From assembly GCF_002741985.1 (NCBI RefSeq), contig NZ_APHW01000009.1:62003-126002 (forward strand): DNA of 64,000 bases. The letters are read 5' to 3'. Of the stretch, positions 46,876 through 56,148 are shown piece by piece (position 1 is the first letter of the stretch; every line of letters begins with the position of its first letter). The notes beneath the pieces were generated by a model. The model was not told the DNA's origin. It did not search any database and worked only from the letters and a program-made list of their open reading frames with translations. The stretch is from Vibrio rotiferianus CAIM 577 = LMG 21460. GTDB taxonomy: Bacteria > Pseudomonadota > Gammaproteobacteria > Enterobacterales > Vibrionaceae. The translations under genes and the position numbers were made by a program.

Positions 46876-48210
46876 TTACAAAACGATAGAAGAGAACAAT
46901 TGACGATGCAGCTTTTGTGCATGGCCATCCGTCATGGCCGAGATGTAGTCGGCAATCACGCGCATCTTGGCACTCTCATTACTTGCTGTTCGCCAAAGAT
47001 CTTGAGTGTGTTTTGGCAATAAACGCTCCGGATCAGCGCTCAGAGCTTCAAATAAATCCATGATGATTTGCTGGCCTTTATACTCAACAATTTGTACCTG
47101 ATGTACTTGGATCACGTACTGGCTAACAAAGCTTTTAAGTACATCGAGTGCTTTAGCCATATGTGGCTCTAAACAAGCATTCCATGCGAGTAGCGAGTTA
47201 TTAAATGGTACATCAACGACCTTGATTGAAATGCTGGTTAATAGCGCATTTACCATACCGCCAATCGCGTCTTTACGTTCATGGTGTTTACCACTAAACA
47301 GCATTTGTCCGATAGAACCTATGTGTGCTTCAAACCATGGGTCGCCACAATCTGCCAATTGACTGGCTGCACCTTCTTGCCATTGCTGACGAGTTACCAT
47401 GCCAAGCACGATCGCATCTTCCAAGTCATGCACGCCATAAGCGATGTCGTCTGCGAGCTCCATAATCGAACAGTCGAGCGATTTGAATCGTGTTTTACAG
47501 TGCTCAAAATCCGATTCTGGGCGACAACGCATTTGGCTTAACAGCGCTTTGTCGCTGTCGGTTAATGGTGCAATGACCCAATCAAACAAGTCTTTATCAC
47601 AATCGTAAATGCCTTTTGCTGGGCTCCAGTCTTTAGCTTTCAATTTGCGCTGATGCTCAACAGGTTCAGGTAAGCAAACTGCACGCGTGTGGCTGAGTAG
47701 AGCGGGGTATTTAATTAGCCCAAGCAATGCTCTTCGCGACAGGTTCATGCCGAAGTGCTCAGTATAGGGTTCTAGCTTGGTAACGATACGGAAAGTTTGG
47801 GCGTTGCCTTCAAATCCACCGTGCTCACGCATCATATAGTTCAGCGCCACTTCACCACCATGACCATAGGGTGGGTGACCAATATCGTGCGCTAAACAGA
47901 GAGAGTCGATCAAGCTGTCAGACGGCAGAAGGTCTCGAAACTCAGGTTGTTTCTTCTTAAGTTGAGCGACAATGCCCGTACCCAATTGTGCTGCTTCAAG
48001 AGAGTGAGTCAGGCGAGTACGGTGAAAGTCTTCTAAGCTGTTGCCATGCACTTGAGTTTTCGCCTGCAAGCGGCGGAATGCGGCGGAGTGTAAGATCCGC
48101 GCTCGGTCACGCTGGTAGGGGCTACGATGATCGTCACGGCGGATTTTGTGCTCATCATCATGGCGTTCTTGCCATAGGGCATCTAATTCAAACGACACTT
48201 TTCTCTCCAT
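46876..48210 (-). CDS. dGTPase-like HD-domain triphosphohydrolase
   Basis: About 444 residues from the ATG at 48,210. The HD metal site is seen as RLTHSLEAAQLG (first His), CLAHDIGHPPYGHGGE (His-Asp) and the later Asp in MELADDIAYGVHDLEDA. Other family features are HSAAFRRLQAKTQV near the N-terminus and EGNAQTFRIVTKLE. Members hydrolyse dGTP or other dNTPs to nucleoside and triphosphate. This belongs to the dGTPase-like group (anti-mutator or phage-defence related in some bacteria), not clearly E. coli Dgt itself. It begins three bases after the yfbR stop, so the two are co-transcribed. Confidence 0.88.
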   Translation of the reverse strand: MERKVSFELDALWQERHDDEHKIRRDDHRSPYQRDRARILHSAAFRRLQAKTQVHGNSLEDFHRTRLTHSLEAAQLGTGIVAQLKKKQPEFRDLLPSDSLIDSLCLAHDIGHPPYGHGGEVALNYMMREHGGFEGNAQTFRIVTKLEPYTEHFGMNLSRRALLGLIKYPALLSHTRAVCLPEPVEHQRKLKAKDWSPAKGIYDCDKDLFDWVIAPLTDSDKALLSQMRCRPESDFEHCKTRFKSLDCSIMELADDIAYGVHDLEDAIVLGMVTRQQWQEGAASQLADCGDPWFEAHIGSIGQMLFSGKHHERKDAIGGMVNALLTSISIKVVDVPFNNSLLAWNACLEPHMAKALDVLKSFVSQYVIQVHQVQIVEYKGQQIIMDLFEALSADPERLLPKHTQDLWRTASNESAKMRVIADYISAMTDGHAQKLHRQLFSSIVL

Positions 48211-48213
48211 CAA

Positions 48214-48798
48214 TTAGCTGATTTCATCCAGCGATAATTCAAAGCTTGGGGCAAAGGTATGTAAGAAGTACTCCATTTCAGGTGTCTTGCGCTCTTGTAG
48301 AGTAATGTCGAGGCGCTTCTTTGCTAAGGCAAATTCGTGATTGCCTGCACTCAACTCTTCAAGACATTTTAAGTAGGCACAAATGGAATCGGCTTGTTTT
48401 ACAATTTTTGCGTCTTCTGCATGGGCTGAGTGAGAAAGCAGATAGGGTGCGAAATCATCTTGGAATTCTTCAGGTAACATCGACAGTAGTTTCTGCTCGG
48501 CAGCCGCTTCTATCTTTTTATATTCTTTGGCAATTTCCGGATTGTAGTATTTGACGGGTGTCGGCAAATCGCCAGTTAAAACCTCACTAGAGTCATGATA
48601 CATGGCGAGAATAGCAATACGCTCAGGGTTAAGAGTACCGCCGAATTTTTTGTTTTTGATTAGGGCGAGTGCGTGGGCGACAAAAGCAACCTGCAAGCTG
48701 TGCTCCGAGACGTTCTCTGGTGATACGGAGCGCATCAAGGGCCAACGTTGGATCAGTTTCATTCGTGCGAGGTGGGCGAAAAAATGGCTTTCTATCAT
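48214..48798 (-). CDS. yfbR: 5'-deoxynucleotidase YfbR
   Basis: A 194-residue HD-domain phosphatase. The metal-binding residues are in [34 protein letters not shown] and the later [17 protein letters not shown]. It removes the phosphate from dAMP, dCMP, dUMP and related 5'-deoxynucleotides, contributing to the thymidylate and nucleotide-salvage balance. Its pairing with a dGTPase-like gene in one transcript makes a small dNTP-degrading unit. The neighbouring alaA gene is next to yfbR in E. coli as well. Confidence 0.93.
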   Translation of the reverse strand: MIESHFFAHLARMKLIQRWPLMRSVSPENVSEHSLQVAFVAHALALIKNKKFGGTLNPERIAILAMYHDSSEVLTGDLPTPVKYYNPEIAKEYKKIEAAAEQKLLSMLPEEFQDDFAPYLLSHSAHAEDAKIVKQADSICAYLKCLEELSAGNHEFALAKKRLDITLQERKTPEMEYFLHTFAPSFELSLDEIS

Positions 48799-48857
48799 TG
48801 CTCTCTCCTGAACGCCAACGCACTAACTATTCGGTCAGCGGTTTTGGCATTTAATAC

Positions 48858-48883
48858 GAAAAAGGAGCTCACTGGGAGCTCCT
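48858..48883 (-). terminator. Terminator after alaA
   Basis: On the minus strand AGGAGCTC pairs with GAGCTCCT around a 5-base loop, followed by TTTTTCG. Confidence 0.8.
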
Positions 48884-48912
48884 CTAAGCATATGAGAGTT
48901 CAGCAGTAATTA

Positions 48913-50127
48913 CTACTGGCTGTATGTCGTTAAGAATCGTTCAAAGCGTCCGATCGCGGTCTCGAGCTCTTCCACGTGTGGTAAGGTCACGATGCGGAAG
49001 TGGTCTGGTTTCGGCCAATTAAAGCCAGATCCTTGCACCAACAGTACTTTCTCTTGCTTCAAGAAATCTAACACCATCTGTTGGTCATTCTTAATGTTGT
49101 ACATCTTAGTATCGATTTTCGGGAACAGATACATTGCACCTTTTGGCTTCACACAGGAAACACCAGGGATCTGGTTGATCAGCTCGTAAGCGCGGTTTCG
49201 TTGTTCAAGTAGGCGACCACCCGGTAGGATTAACTCGTTAATGCTTTGGTAGCCACCCAACGCGGTCTGAATCGCATGCTGCATTGGAACGTTGGCACAT
49301 AGACGCATCGAAGACAGCAGTTCAAGACCGTTAATGTAGCCTTGTGCTAAGTGCTTAGGGCCAGTTAAGAACATCCAGCCACCACGGAAACCACAAACAC
49401 GGTACGCTTTTGATAGACCATTAAAGGTCATTACCAATACATCTTCGGTTAGCGTGGCAACGGAAGTGTGTGTGGCGCCGTCATAAAGCACTTTGTCGTA
49501 AATTTCATCTGCAAAAATGATTAACTTGTGCTGACGTGCAATCTCAATCACTTCCAACAAGAAGTCACGACTGTAAACCGCACCTGTTGGGTTGTTCGGG
49601 TTGATCAGAACAATGCCACGTGTTTTTGGTGTGATTTTCTTTTTGATGTCTTCTAGATCTGGGTACCAGTCTGCGCCCTCGTCACATAGGTAGTGAACCG
49701 GTTTACCGCCAGACAATGCAACCGACGCTGTCCATAACGGGTAATCCGGCGCTGGGATGAGCATTTCATCGCCATTGTTCAATAGCGCTTGCATCGCCAT
49801 TACGATCAGCTCTGACACACCGTTACCAACGTAAACATCTTCAACATCAAGGGAGCGGATGCCTTTACGTTGGTAGTGTTGCACCACGGCTTTACGCGCA
49901 GAGTAGATACCTTTGGAATCACAGTAGCCTTGAGAGGTCGGTAGATTGCGGATCACGTCTACCAGAATCTCATCCGGGGCGTCAAAACCAAAAGGGGCGG
50001 GGTTACCAATGTTTAGCTTTAGGATTTTATGCCCTTCTTCCTCCATGCGCTTAGCATGTTTGAGTACAGGACCCCTAATGTCGTAGCAGACATTGTCGAG
50101 TTTTGACGACATCCCGATATTTTGCAT
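48913..50127 (-). CDS. alaA: Alanine aminotransferase AlaA
   Basis: A 404-residue class I PLP aminotransferase, close in sequence and length to E. coli AlaA (YfbQ). Landmarks are KLNIGNPAPFGFDAPDEILV, YVGNGVSELIVMAMQALL, INPNNPTGAVYS, the cofactor-contact Asp in LIIFADEIYDKVLYD, and the Schiff-base Lys in MTFNGLSKAYRVCGFRGG. It makes alanine from pyruvate and glutamate. It ends at its own hairpin before yfbR and is divergent from menF. Confidence 0.93.
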   Translation of the reverse strand: MQNIGMSSKLDNVCYDIRGPVLKHAKRMEEEGHKILKLNIGNPAPFGFDAPDEILVDVIRNLPTSQGYCDSKGIYSARKAVVQHYQRKGIRSLDVEDVYVGNGVSELIVMAMQALLNNGDEMLIPAPDYPLWTASVALSGGKPVHYLCDEGADWYPDLEDIKKKITPKTRGIVLINPNNPTGAVYSRDFLLEVIEIARQHKLIIFADEIYDKVLYDGATHTSVATLTEDVLVMTFNGLSKAYRVCGFRGGWMFLTGPKHLAQGYINGLELLSSMRLCANVPMQHAIQTALGGYQSINELILPGGRLLEQRNRAYELINQIPGVSCVKPKGAMYLFPKIDTKMYNIKNDQQMVLDFLKQEKVLLVQGSGFNWPKPDHFRIVTLPHVEELETAIGRFERFLTTYSQ

Positions 50128-50343
50128 TGCTTAATTCCTAAAAAATCGTTAATTTCTTTATTAAAATACAATAATTTGATTTTTAATAGAATAAAAATCT
50201 GTAAATTATCCGTTTGCTGGCTATCTTTTGTCCGGTTGGTATCACAGGATTTTGCAAAAGATCGCATACGACCTTGATTTGCGTAAGGTCTAAACTTAGA
50301 GTAGCCGTCAGTTACCACTATCCTCACATGTTTCGAGGTTGAT

Positions 50344-51651
50344 TTGTCACAGTTCCATCAAGCCGTAAAGAGAATTATCGAGCGAGTTCAGCAAACGGAA
50401 GGCAATCAAACACGTTTAGTCGAGCCACTCAGCGAGAAACCGAGTTTCGCGTTTATTGACTGGCTTGAAGCACAACCACTTTTTCCCAAGTTTTACTGGC
50501 AGTCCCGTGATACTCGTGAAGAAGTTGTTGCCCTAGGTCAACTCCATTCTTTTGTTGAGCCCGGCCCTGCCTATACGATCCTTGGCGAAGGCCAACGAGT
50601 ATGGGGCGGTCGCTCATTTGATGGTCAGCACGAGAAGAATCGTCGCTGCATGCCGTCCTTCTTTTTCCTTCCGCAAATCGAGTTGATTCGTTTTGACGAT
50701 CAATGGTCGCTTGCGGTAAACATCTCAGAAGATAAAACCCGTACATTAGCAGGCTTACAAAAGTTGGTTTGTGATGTACCTACGCTTGCGCCGATTTCCG
50801 CTCATATCCGTTCTATTGATCATGCGCCAACTGAGCCTCAATGGAATGCATTGGTAGAAAAAGTGCTGACTGGCATCGATAACGATGACTTTAAGAAGGT
50901 GGTTTTGGCGCGTCGTTCGAAAGTGCATCTAGATTCCATGCTTTCTGCGGCACAGCTTCTGAAAGCGAGCTACTTAAATAATCACCACAGTTTTCACTTT
51001 CTACTGAGCTTGGACAGCAAACACAGTTTTATGGGGTCGACTCCCGAACGTTTGTATTCGCGTGTAGGTCATGAACTTCATACCGAAGCGTTGGCTGGCA
51101 CCATTGGTCGTGGTGGCAATGCGACTCAGGATATGGAGCTCGCAAACTGGTTGTCGCAAGACACTAAGAACCTCAATGAAAACCAATATGTGGTTGATGA
51201 CATCATTGACCGTTTAACTCCGCATTCGGAAGTGGTTGAAGTGGAGCAAGAGCCTCGCTTGGTTCGCCTGAGAAAAGTGCAGCACTTGAAGCGTAATATT
51301 TATGCAGAGCTCAAGGCTGGTATCAACGGCGTGCAATTGCTTTCTGCATTGCAACCGACAGCGGCTGTTGCTGGTTTGCCTCGTAAAGAATCAATGCAAT
51401 TTATTCTAGACAATGAACCATTTGCACGCGGTTGGTATGCTGGCTCGATGGGCTACATCAGTCACGAACGCGCGGAGTTTTGTGTCGCAATCCGAAGTGC
51501 GTTAGTTCTTGGGGACCAAGTTCAATTGTTTGCTGGCGCTGGTATTGTTCCGGGGTCTATTGCAGAACACGAATGGGCTGAGTTAGATAAAAAAATGTCG
51601 ACGCTACTTTCTCTTATTTCAGACCACCCACCGCTTGGGGTTGCATCATGA
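50344..51651 (+). CDS. menF: Isochorismate synthase MenF
   Basis: A 435-residue chorismate-utilising enzyme starting at TTG (50,344) behind GAGG. Landmarks are KKVVLARRSKVHL, FMGSTPERLYSRVGHELHTE, LAGTIGRGGNATQDMEL and the C-terminal GIVPGSIAEHEWAELDKKM. It converts chorismate to isochorismate as the first step toward menaquinone. EntC-type isochorismate synthases are similar, but the men context settles the role. It overlaps menD by four bases. Confidence 0.93.
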   Translation: MSQFHQAVKRIIERVQQTEGNQTRLVEPLSEKPSFAFIDWLEAQPLFPKFYWQSRDTREEVVALGQLHSFVEPGPAYTILGEGQRVWGGRSFDGQHEKNRRCMPSFFFLPQIELIRFDDQWSLAVNISEDKTRTLAGLQKLVCDVPTLAPISAHIRSIDHAPTEPQWNALVEKVLTGIDNDDFKKVVLARRSKVHLDSMLSAAQLLKASYLNNHHSFHFLLSLDSKHSFMGSTPERLYSRVGHELHTEALAGTIGRGGNATQDMELANWLSQDTKNLNENQYVVDDIIDRLTPHSEVVEVEQEPRLVRLRKVQHLKRNIYAELKAGINGVQLLSALQPTAAVAGLPRKESMQFILDNEPFARGWYAGSMGYISHERAEFCVAIRSALVLGDQVQLFAGAGIVPGSIAEHEWAELDKKMSTLLSLISDHPPLGVAS

Positions 51652-53354
51652 GTGCAGATCAAGCTGTTTTAAATCGCATCTGGTCTGAAACCATCCTGAC
51701 AGAATTGAACCGCTTTGGTGTGAACCACGTTTGTATCGCACCGGGCTCTCGTTCAACACCATTAACGCTAGAAGCTGCAGATAACCCAAACTTTACCATT
51801 CACACCCATTTTGATGAGCGTGGATTGGGATTTATGGCGTTGGGGCTTGCAAAGGCAAGTAAAGATCCTGTGGCCGTTATCGTGACGTCTGGTACAGCGG
51901 TGGCGAACTTACTGCCAGCTATTGCAGAAGCAAAGCTAACGGGTGAAAAACTGGTGGTGCTTACCGCCGATCGCCCGGTGGAGCTGGTGGGCTGTGGCGC
52001 TAACCAAGCCATCAACCAGCTTGGCATTTTTTCGCAGCACGTTTGTGACAGTTTGAACTTGCCGAGTCCTTCGCTAACAACACCACTCAATTGGTTACTA
52101 ACGTCGGTTGATGAAGTGATGTTTACTCAGCGCTTGAAAGGCAGTGCTGTCCATATCAACTGTGCTTTTCCTGAGCCTTTGTACTCCAATGGAGAAAAGG
52201 GCACGTATCAAAGCTATCTTGATGCCGTAGCATCTTGGCAGGAGAGCTCGGATACTTATTGTCGCCGTTTTATCTCTCTGGCTAACGACGAGCATCCGGC
52301 ATGCTTTGACAAGAAAGGTTTGGTGATTATCGGCAGCTTACCTTTAGAGCAAGCACAAGCTGCCAAGCAGTTTGCTGACAAGATGGAGTGGCCTGTTTTA
52401 TCTGACCCACAAAGTGGGGTGAGCTCTGAGTGGGCATATTATGATTTATGGCTGCAGCACTCGAAGTTTGCGAAACAAATAGAATGTTGTGATCTCATTG
52501 TTCAGTTTGGTAGCCGCATTATCTCTAAGCGCTTAAATCAGTGGGTAGAAAAACAGGCTTCGGCTTCTAAAGTTGCTTATTGGTTGATTTCGCCACGCTT
52601 GGAACGTGACAACCAAAGCCATCTGCCACAATCTCATTGGGTCATAGAGCCTTCCGATTGGGTTGCCCAATCGCCTTGTGGTGAGTCTCATCATGCGGGC
52701 TGGGCAGCGAAGTTGTCAGAAGATATTCAGCAAGTAAGCCAAAATTCGAAAGCGTTATTTGCTTCTGATCCTCAGAGTGAACTTAATGAGATCGCTTTAG
52801 CCATCGATGTGGCTGAACGTGCTCGAGGTGTCGACCTGTTTATGGGGAACAGTTTGTTTGTTCGCTTGGTTGATATGTTTGGCAAGGTGGATAACGCAGA
52901 GGTCTTCACTAACCGCGGTGCATCTGGCATCGATGGTCTGTTTGCAACGGCGAGCGGTGTTCAGCGTAATCGCAATAATCCAATGCTGATGTACATTGGC
53001 GACACATCTGCGCTTTATGATACGAATTCGCTCGCTTTGTTCACGCATACGCAGCAGCCAACGGTAATTGTGATTACCAATAATGATGGTGGTGCTATCT
53101 TCGATATGCTGCCAGTACCTGTATCACATCGAGAAAAGTTCTATCAAATGCCGCACGGTTATCAGTTTGAACATGCTGCGAAGCAATTCGGTTTGCAATA
53201 CTGTAAGCCTGAAACACTGGCCGAATACCAATCTTTGGTTTCTGAACATTTTGCTTCAGGGCAAGGCACATTAGTGTTGGAAGTACAAACGCCACCAAAT
53301 CAAGCGACAGATCATTTAAGAGCCTTCAATAAGAATTTGCATGCTCTATTCTGA
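51648..53354 (+). CDS. menD: SEPHCHC synthase MenD
   Basis: A 568-residue thiamine-diphosphate enzyme. Landmarks are VNHVCIAPGSRSTPLTLEA, HFDERGLGFMALGLAKAS (the conserved Glu region), VTSGTAVANLLPAIAEA, and TNRGASGIDGLFATA with NNDGGAIFDMLP for the cofactor. It joins 2-oxoglutarate-derived succinic semialdehyde to isochorismate. It overlaps menF by four bases and menH by 14, showing tight coupling. Confidence 0.95.
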   Translation: MSADQAVLNRIWSETILTELNRFGVNHVCIAPGSRSTPLTLEAADNPNFTIHTHFDERGLGFMALGLAKASKDPVAVIVTSGTAVANLLPAIAEAKLTGEKLVVLTADRPVELVGCGANQAINQLGIFSQHVCDSLNLPSPSLTTPLNWLLTSVDEVMFTQRLKGSAVHINCAFPEPLYSNGEKGTYQSYLDAVASWQESSDTYCRRFISLANDEHPACFDKKGLVIIGSLPLEQAQAAKQFADKMEWPVLSDPQSGVSSEWAYYDLWLQHSKFAKQIECCDLIVQFGSRIISKRLNQWVEKQASASKVAYWLISPRLERDNQSHLPQSHWVIEPSDWVAQSPCGESHHAGWAAKLSEDIQQVSQNSKALFASDPQSELNEIALAIDVAERARGVDLFMGNSLFVRLVDMFGKVDNAEVFTNRGASGIDGLFATASGVQRNRNNPMLMYIGDTSALYDTNSLALFTHTQQPTVIVITNNDGGAIFDMLPVPVSHREKFYQMPHGYQFEHAAKQFGLQYCKPETLAEYQSLVSEHFASGQGTLVLEVQTPPNQATDHLRAFNKNLHALF

Positions 53355-54135
53355 ACATTTTCCCGCAACTGAAATACACCAAGGCAGCACTTTGCCGACT
53401 CTGGTGTTTTTGCATGGTTTGCTCGGCAGTGGCGAGGATTGGCAACAGTGCTTGAGCGCTTTACCTCAGTATGACCGAGTAACGATTGACTTACCCGGGC
53501 ATGGGCGCAGCCAATCTATTTTTTGCAGCGATCTGAATGATTGCTGCAAATTACTCAATTCCGCACTATCTTTACTATTTCCTTCGCAACAACCGCTTAT
53601 CCTGATTGGTTACTCAATGGGTGGACGCATTGCTATGCATGGCCTTGCTCACCAATGTTTTCCAGATCTCAATATTTGTGGAAGCATTGCTGAAGGAGGA
53701 AACTTCGGGCTTCAAAGTGAGTCAGATAAACAGGCACGGTTCGATAACGATTCGCGCTGGGCAAAGCGTTTCCAAACGGAGCCTCTTGCCTGTGTTTTGA
53801 ACGATTGGTACCAACAGTTGGTCTTTTCTTCACTAAACCATGAGCAAAGACAAACATTGATTGCGAAACGAAGTGCTAATCTTGGTTCGGCCGTTGCAGA
53901 CATGCTGCTTGCCACATCGTTAGCGAAGCAATCTTATCTGTTGCCAGCATTGCAGCAACAAGCGGTTCCGCTTTATTACCTCTGCGGCGAAAAAGACAAA
54001 AAATTTTGCCAACTGGCTGAGACAAGCGGGTTGGCGTATCGACAAATCGAAGGTGCTGGACATAACGTCCACCAAGAGCAACCACAGCGATTTGCGAGGC
54101 AAGTTAATCAAATAATTCATTCTCACTTTGCGTGA
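53341..54135 (+). CDS. menH: SHCHC synthase MenH
   Basis: A 264-residue alpha/beta hydrolase. The oxyanion segment is [14 protein letters not shown], the nucleophile elbow is [13 protein letters not shown] (Ser), and the His is in [14 protein letters not shown] near the end. It removes pyruvate from the MenD product to give SHCHC. The start lies inside the end of menD (14-base overlap) and the stop overlaps the region just before menB. Confidence 0.9.
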   Translation: MLYSEHFPATEIHQGSTLPTLVFLHGLLGSGEDWQQCLSALPQYDRVTIDLPGHGRSQSIFCSDLNDCCKLLNSALSLLFPSQQPLILIGYSMGGRIAMHGLAHQCFPDLNICGSIAEGGNFGLQSESDKQARFDNDSRWAKRFQTEPLACVLNDWYQQLVFSSLNHEQRQTLIAKRSANLGSAVADMLLATSLAKQSYLLPALQQQAVPLYYLCGEKDKKFCQLAETSGLAYRQIEGAGHNVHQEQPQRFARQVNQIIHSHFA

Positions 54136-54161
54136 GAGCAACGAGAACAATGGGAATCACC

Positions 54162-55028
54162 ATGGCTAAAACAGTAGGCATTTCTGAAGAAGAACTTTAC
54201 GCTCCGGTTCAATGGAAAGATTGCGGCGACAAATACGAGGACATTCACTACCACAAGTCTGAAGATGGTATCGCGAAAATCACCATTGCACGTCCTCAAG
54301 TGCGTAACGCGTTCCGTCCTCAAACGGTAAAAGAGATGATTGATGCGTTGGCAGATGCTCGCTACGACTCTGGTGTTGGCGTGATCATTCTGACCGGTCT
54401 AGGTGAAGACGCATTCTGTTCTGGCGGTGACCAGAAGATCCGTGGCGACTACGGCGGCTACAAAGACGACCAAGGTACGCACCACCTAAACGTATTAGAT
54501 TTCCAACGCGACATCCGTACTTGTCCAAAACCAGTGATCGCATCGGTAGCTGGTTGGGCTGTGGGCGGTGGTCACGTACTGCACATGATGTGTGACCTAA
54601 CAATTGCTGCTGACAACGCTCAATTTGGTCAAACAGGCCCTAAAGTGGGTTCATTTGATGGCGGTTGGGGCGCATCTTACATGGCTCGCATCGTAGGCCA
54701 AAAGAAAGCTCGCGAAATCTGGTTCCTATGTCGTTTCTACAATGCTCAAGAAGCGGTAGACATGGGCTTGGTTAACACAGTGGTGCCACTAGCGGATCTA
54801 GAGAAAGAAACCGTTCGTTGGTGTCGTGAAGTACTGCAACACAGCCCAATGGCACTGCGTTGCTTGAAAGCTGCATTGAACGCGGACTGTGATGGTCAAG
54901 CGGGTCTGCAAGAACTTGCGGGTAACGCAACCATGATGTTCTACATGACGGATGAAGGCCAAGAAGGCCGAAACGCATTCAACGAGAAACGTCGCCCAGA
55001 CTTCGACAAGTTCCCTCGTAACCCATAA
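54162..55028 (+). CDS. menB: 1,4-dihydroxy-2-naphthoyl-CoA synthase MenB
   Basis: About 288 residues from the ATG at 54,162 ([18 protein letters not shown]); ATG 54,150 and a GTG at 54,132 are alternatives. A crotonase-fold enzyme with [55 protein letters not shown] and [20 protein letters not shown], all typical MenB segments. It closes the second ring of the naphthoquinone. Here menB precedes menC and a hairpin follows it, unlike the usual unbroken order. Confidence 0.95.
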   Translation: MAKTVGISEEELYAPVQWKDCGDKYEDIHYHKSEDGIAKITIARPQVRNAFRPQTVKEMIDALADARYDSGVGVIILTGLGEDAFCSGGDQKIRGDYGGYKDDQGTHHLNVLDFQRDIRTCPKPVIASVAGWAVGGGHVLHMMCDLTIAADNAQFGQTGPKVGSFDGGWGASYMARIVGQKKAREIWFLCRFYNAQEAVDMGLVNTVVPLADLEKETVRWCREVLQHSPMALRCLKAALNADCDGQAGLQELAGNATMMFYMTDEGQEGRNAFNEKRRPDFDKFPRNP

Positions 55029-55039
55029 TCCGTATAAGA

Positions 55040-55072
55040 AGAGGAGCCATTGTGCTCCTCTGTTTCGTTTTT
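55040..55072 (+). terminator. Hairpin between menB and menC
   Basis: AGAGGAGC pairs with GCTCCTCT around CATTGT, followed by GTTTCGTTTTT. It would end or attenuate the menFDHB transcript before menCE. Confidence 0.75.
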
Positions 55073-55158
55073 CGTCCTGAGCGTCTCGCCCTCTGGGAGA
55101 CTGGCGGGTTCTCTCGTTAAAAAGCTCAGAATATACGGCATTACATAGGATTCGAATT

Positions 55159-56148
55159 ATGCGTAAAGCGAAGATTTACCGTTACTGCCTGCCAATGGAC
55201 AGTGGCGTAATACTGCGTGATAACAAGCTGACGGAACGTAAAGGTTATATCCTTGAATTAACGGACGGTGACAAGGTTGGTCGTGGTGAAGTTGCCCCTT
55301 TGGTTGGCTTTAGCCTAGAAGGCACTGAGGAAGCGGGTATTCAGCTGCAAGCGCAAGCAGAGCGCTGGGTGGCAAACTTGCCTTTAGATTACAACCATAT
55401 GTATCCATCGGTTGCGTTTGGTCTGTCTATGGCTCAGTTGGAGCTTGAAGGCGGTTTACCTACGCAAGGTAAGTACCAAGTCGCCCCTCTGTGTAACGGT
55501 GATCCAGACGATCTGATCCCGAAACTGAACGAAATGGAAGGCGAAAAAGTCGCGAAAGTAAAAGTGGGTTTATACGAACCTATTCGTGACGGTATGCTGG
55601 TGAACTTGTTCCTTGAGTCGATTCCACAGTTGACACTTCGCCTTGATGCTAACCGTGCTTGGACACCAGAAAAAGCGCAGCAGTTTGCTAAGTACATTGC
55701 ACCATCACTGCGCCAGCGTATTACCTTCTTGGAAGAGCCATGCCGCTCTCCGGGTGATAGCCTGTCTTTCGCTATCAATACGGGGATTGCAATCGCGTGG
55801 GATGAAACACTGCAAGATGCGGTTCGCCGTGAAGACTTCAGCTTAGAAGACCTTACCGGTGTGAAGACCATCATCATTAAGCCGACTTTGATTGGCTCGG
55901 TTGATTTCTGTATTAAGCTGATTGAAAAGGCGAAGGCGTTGGGTATCAAGGCGGTGATCAGTTCGAGCATTGAATCAAGCTTGGGTCTGAACCAGCTTGC
56001 TCGCTTAGCGCAATGGCAATTACCTAATGAGATCCCAGGTCTGGATACTATTGGTTTGTTCAAAGCGCAGCTAGAGCAAGGTTGGCCGAAGTGTGAGCTT
56101 CCAGTTCTTCCGCTATCTGAGCAGGAGTTAGTGTGGCATTCAGCATAG
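55159..56148 (+). CDS. menC: o-Succinylbenzoate synthase MenC
   Basis: A 329-residue enolase-superfamily protein. The catalytic Lys pair region is KVAKVKVGLYEP. Metal ligands are seen at LRLDANRAW (Asp), FLEEPC (Glu) and IAWDETL (Asp-Glu), and the second catalytic Lys in IIIKPTLIG. It dehydrates SHCHC to o-succinylbenzoate. Its end overlaps the menE start by 16 bases. A hairpin upstream suggests that menCE can be expressed apart from menFDHB. Confidence 0.93.
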   Translation: MRKAKIYRYCLPMDSGVILRDNKLTERKGYILELTDGDKVGRGEVAPLVGFSLEGTEEAGIQLQAQAERWVANLPLDYNHMYPSVAFGLSMAQLELEGGLPTQGKYQVAPLCNGDPDDLIPKLNEMEGEKVAKVKVGLYEPIRDGMLVNLFLESIPQLTLRLDANRAWTPEKAQQFAKYIAPSLRQRITFLEEPCRSPGDSLSFAINTGIAIAWDETLQDAVRREDFSLEDLTGVKTIIIKPTLIGSVDFCIKLIEKAKALGIKAVISSSIESSLGLNQLARLAQWQLPNEIPGLDTIGLFKAQLEQGWPKCELPVLPLSEQELVWHSA

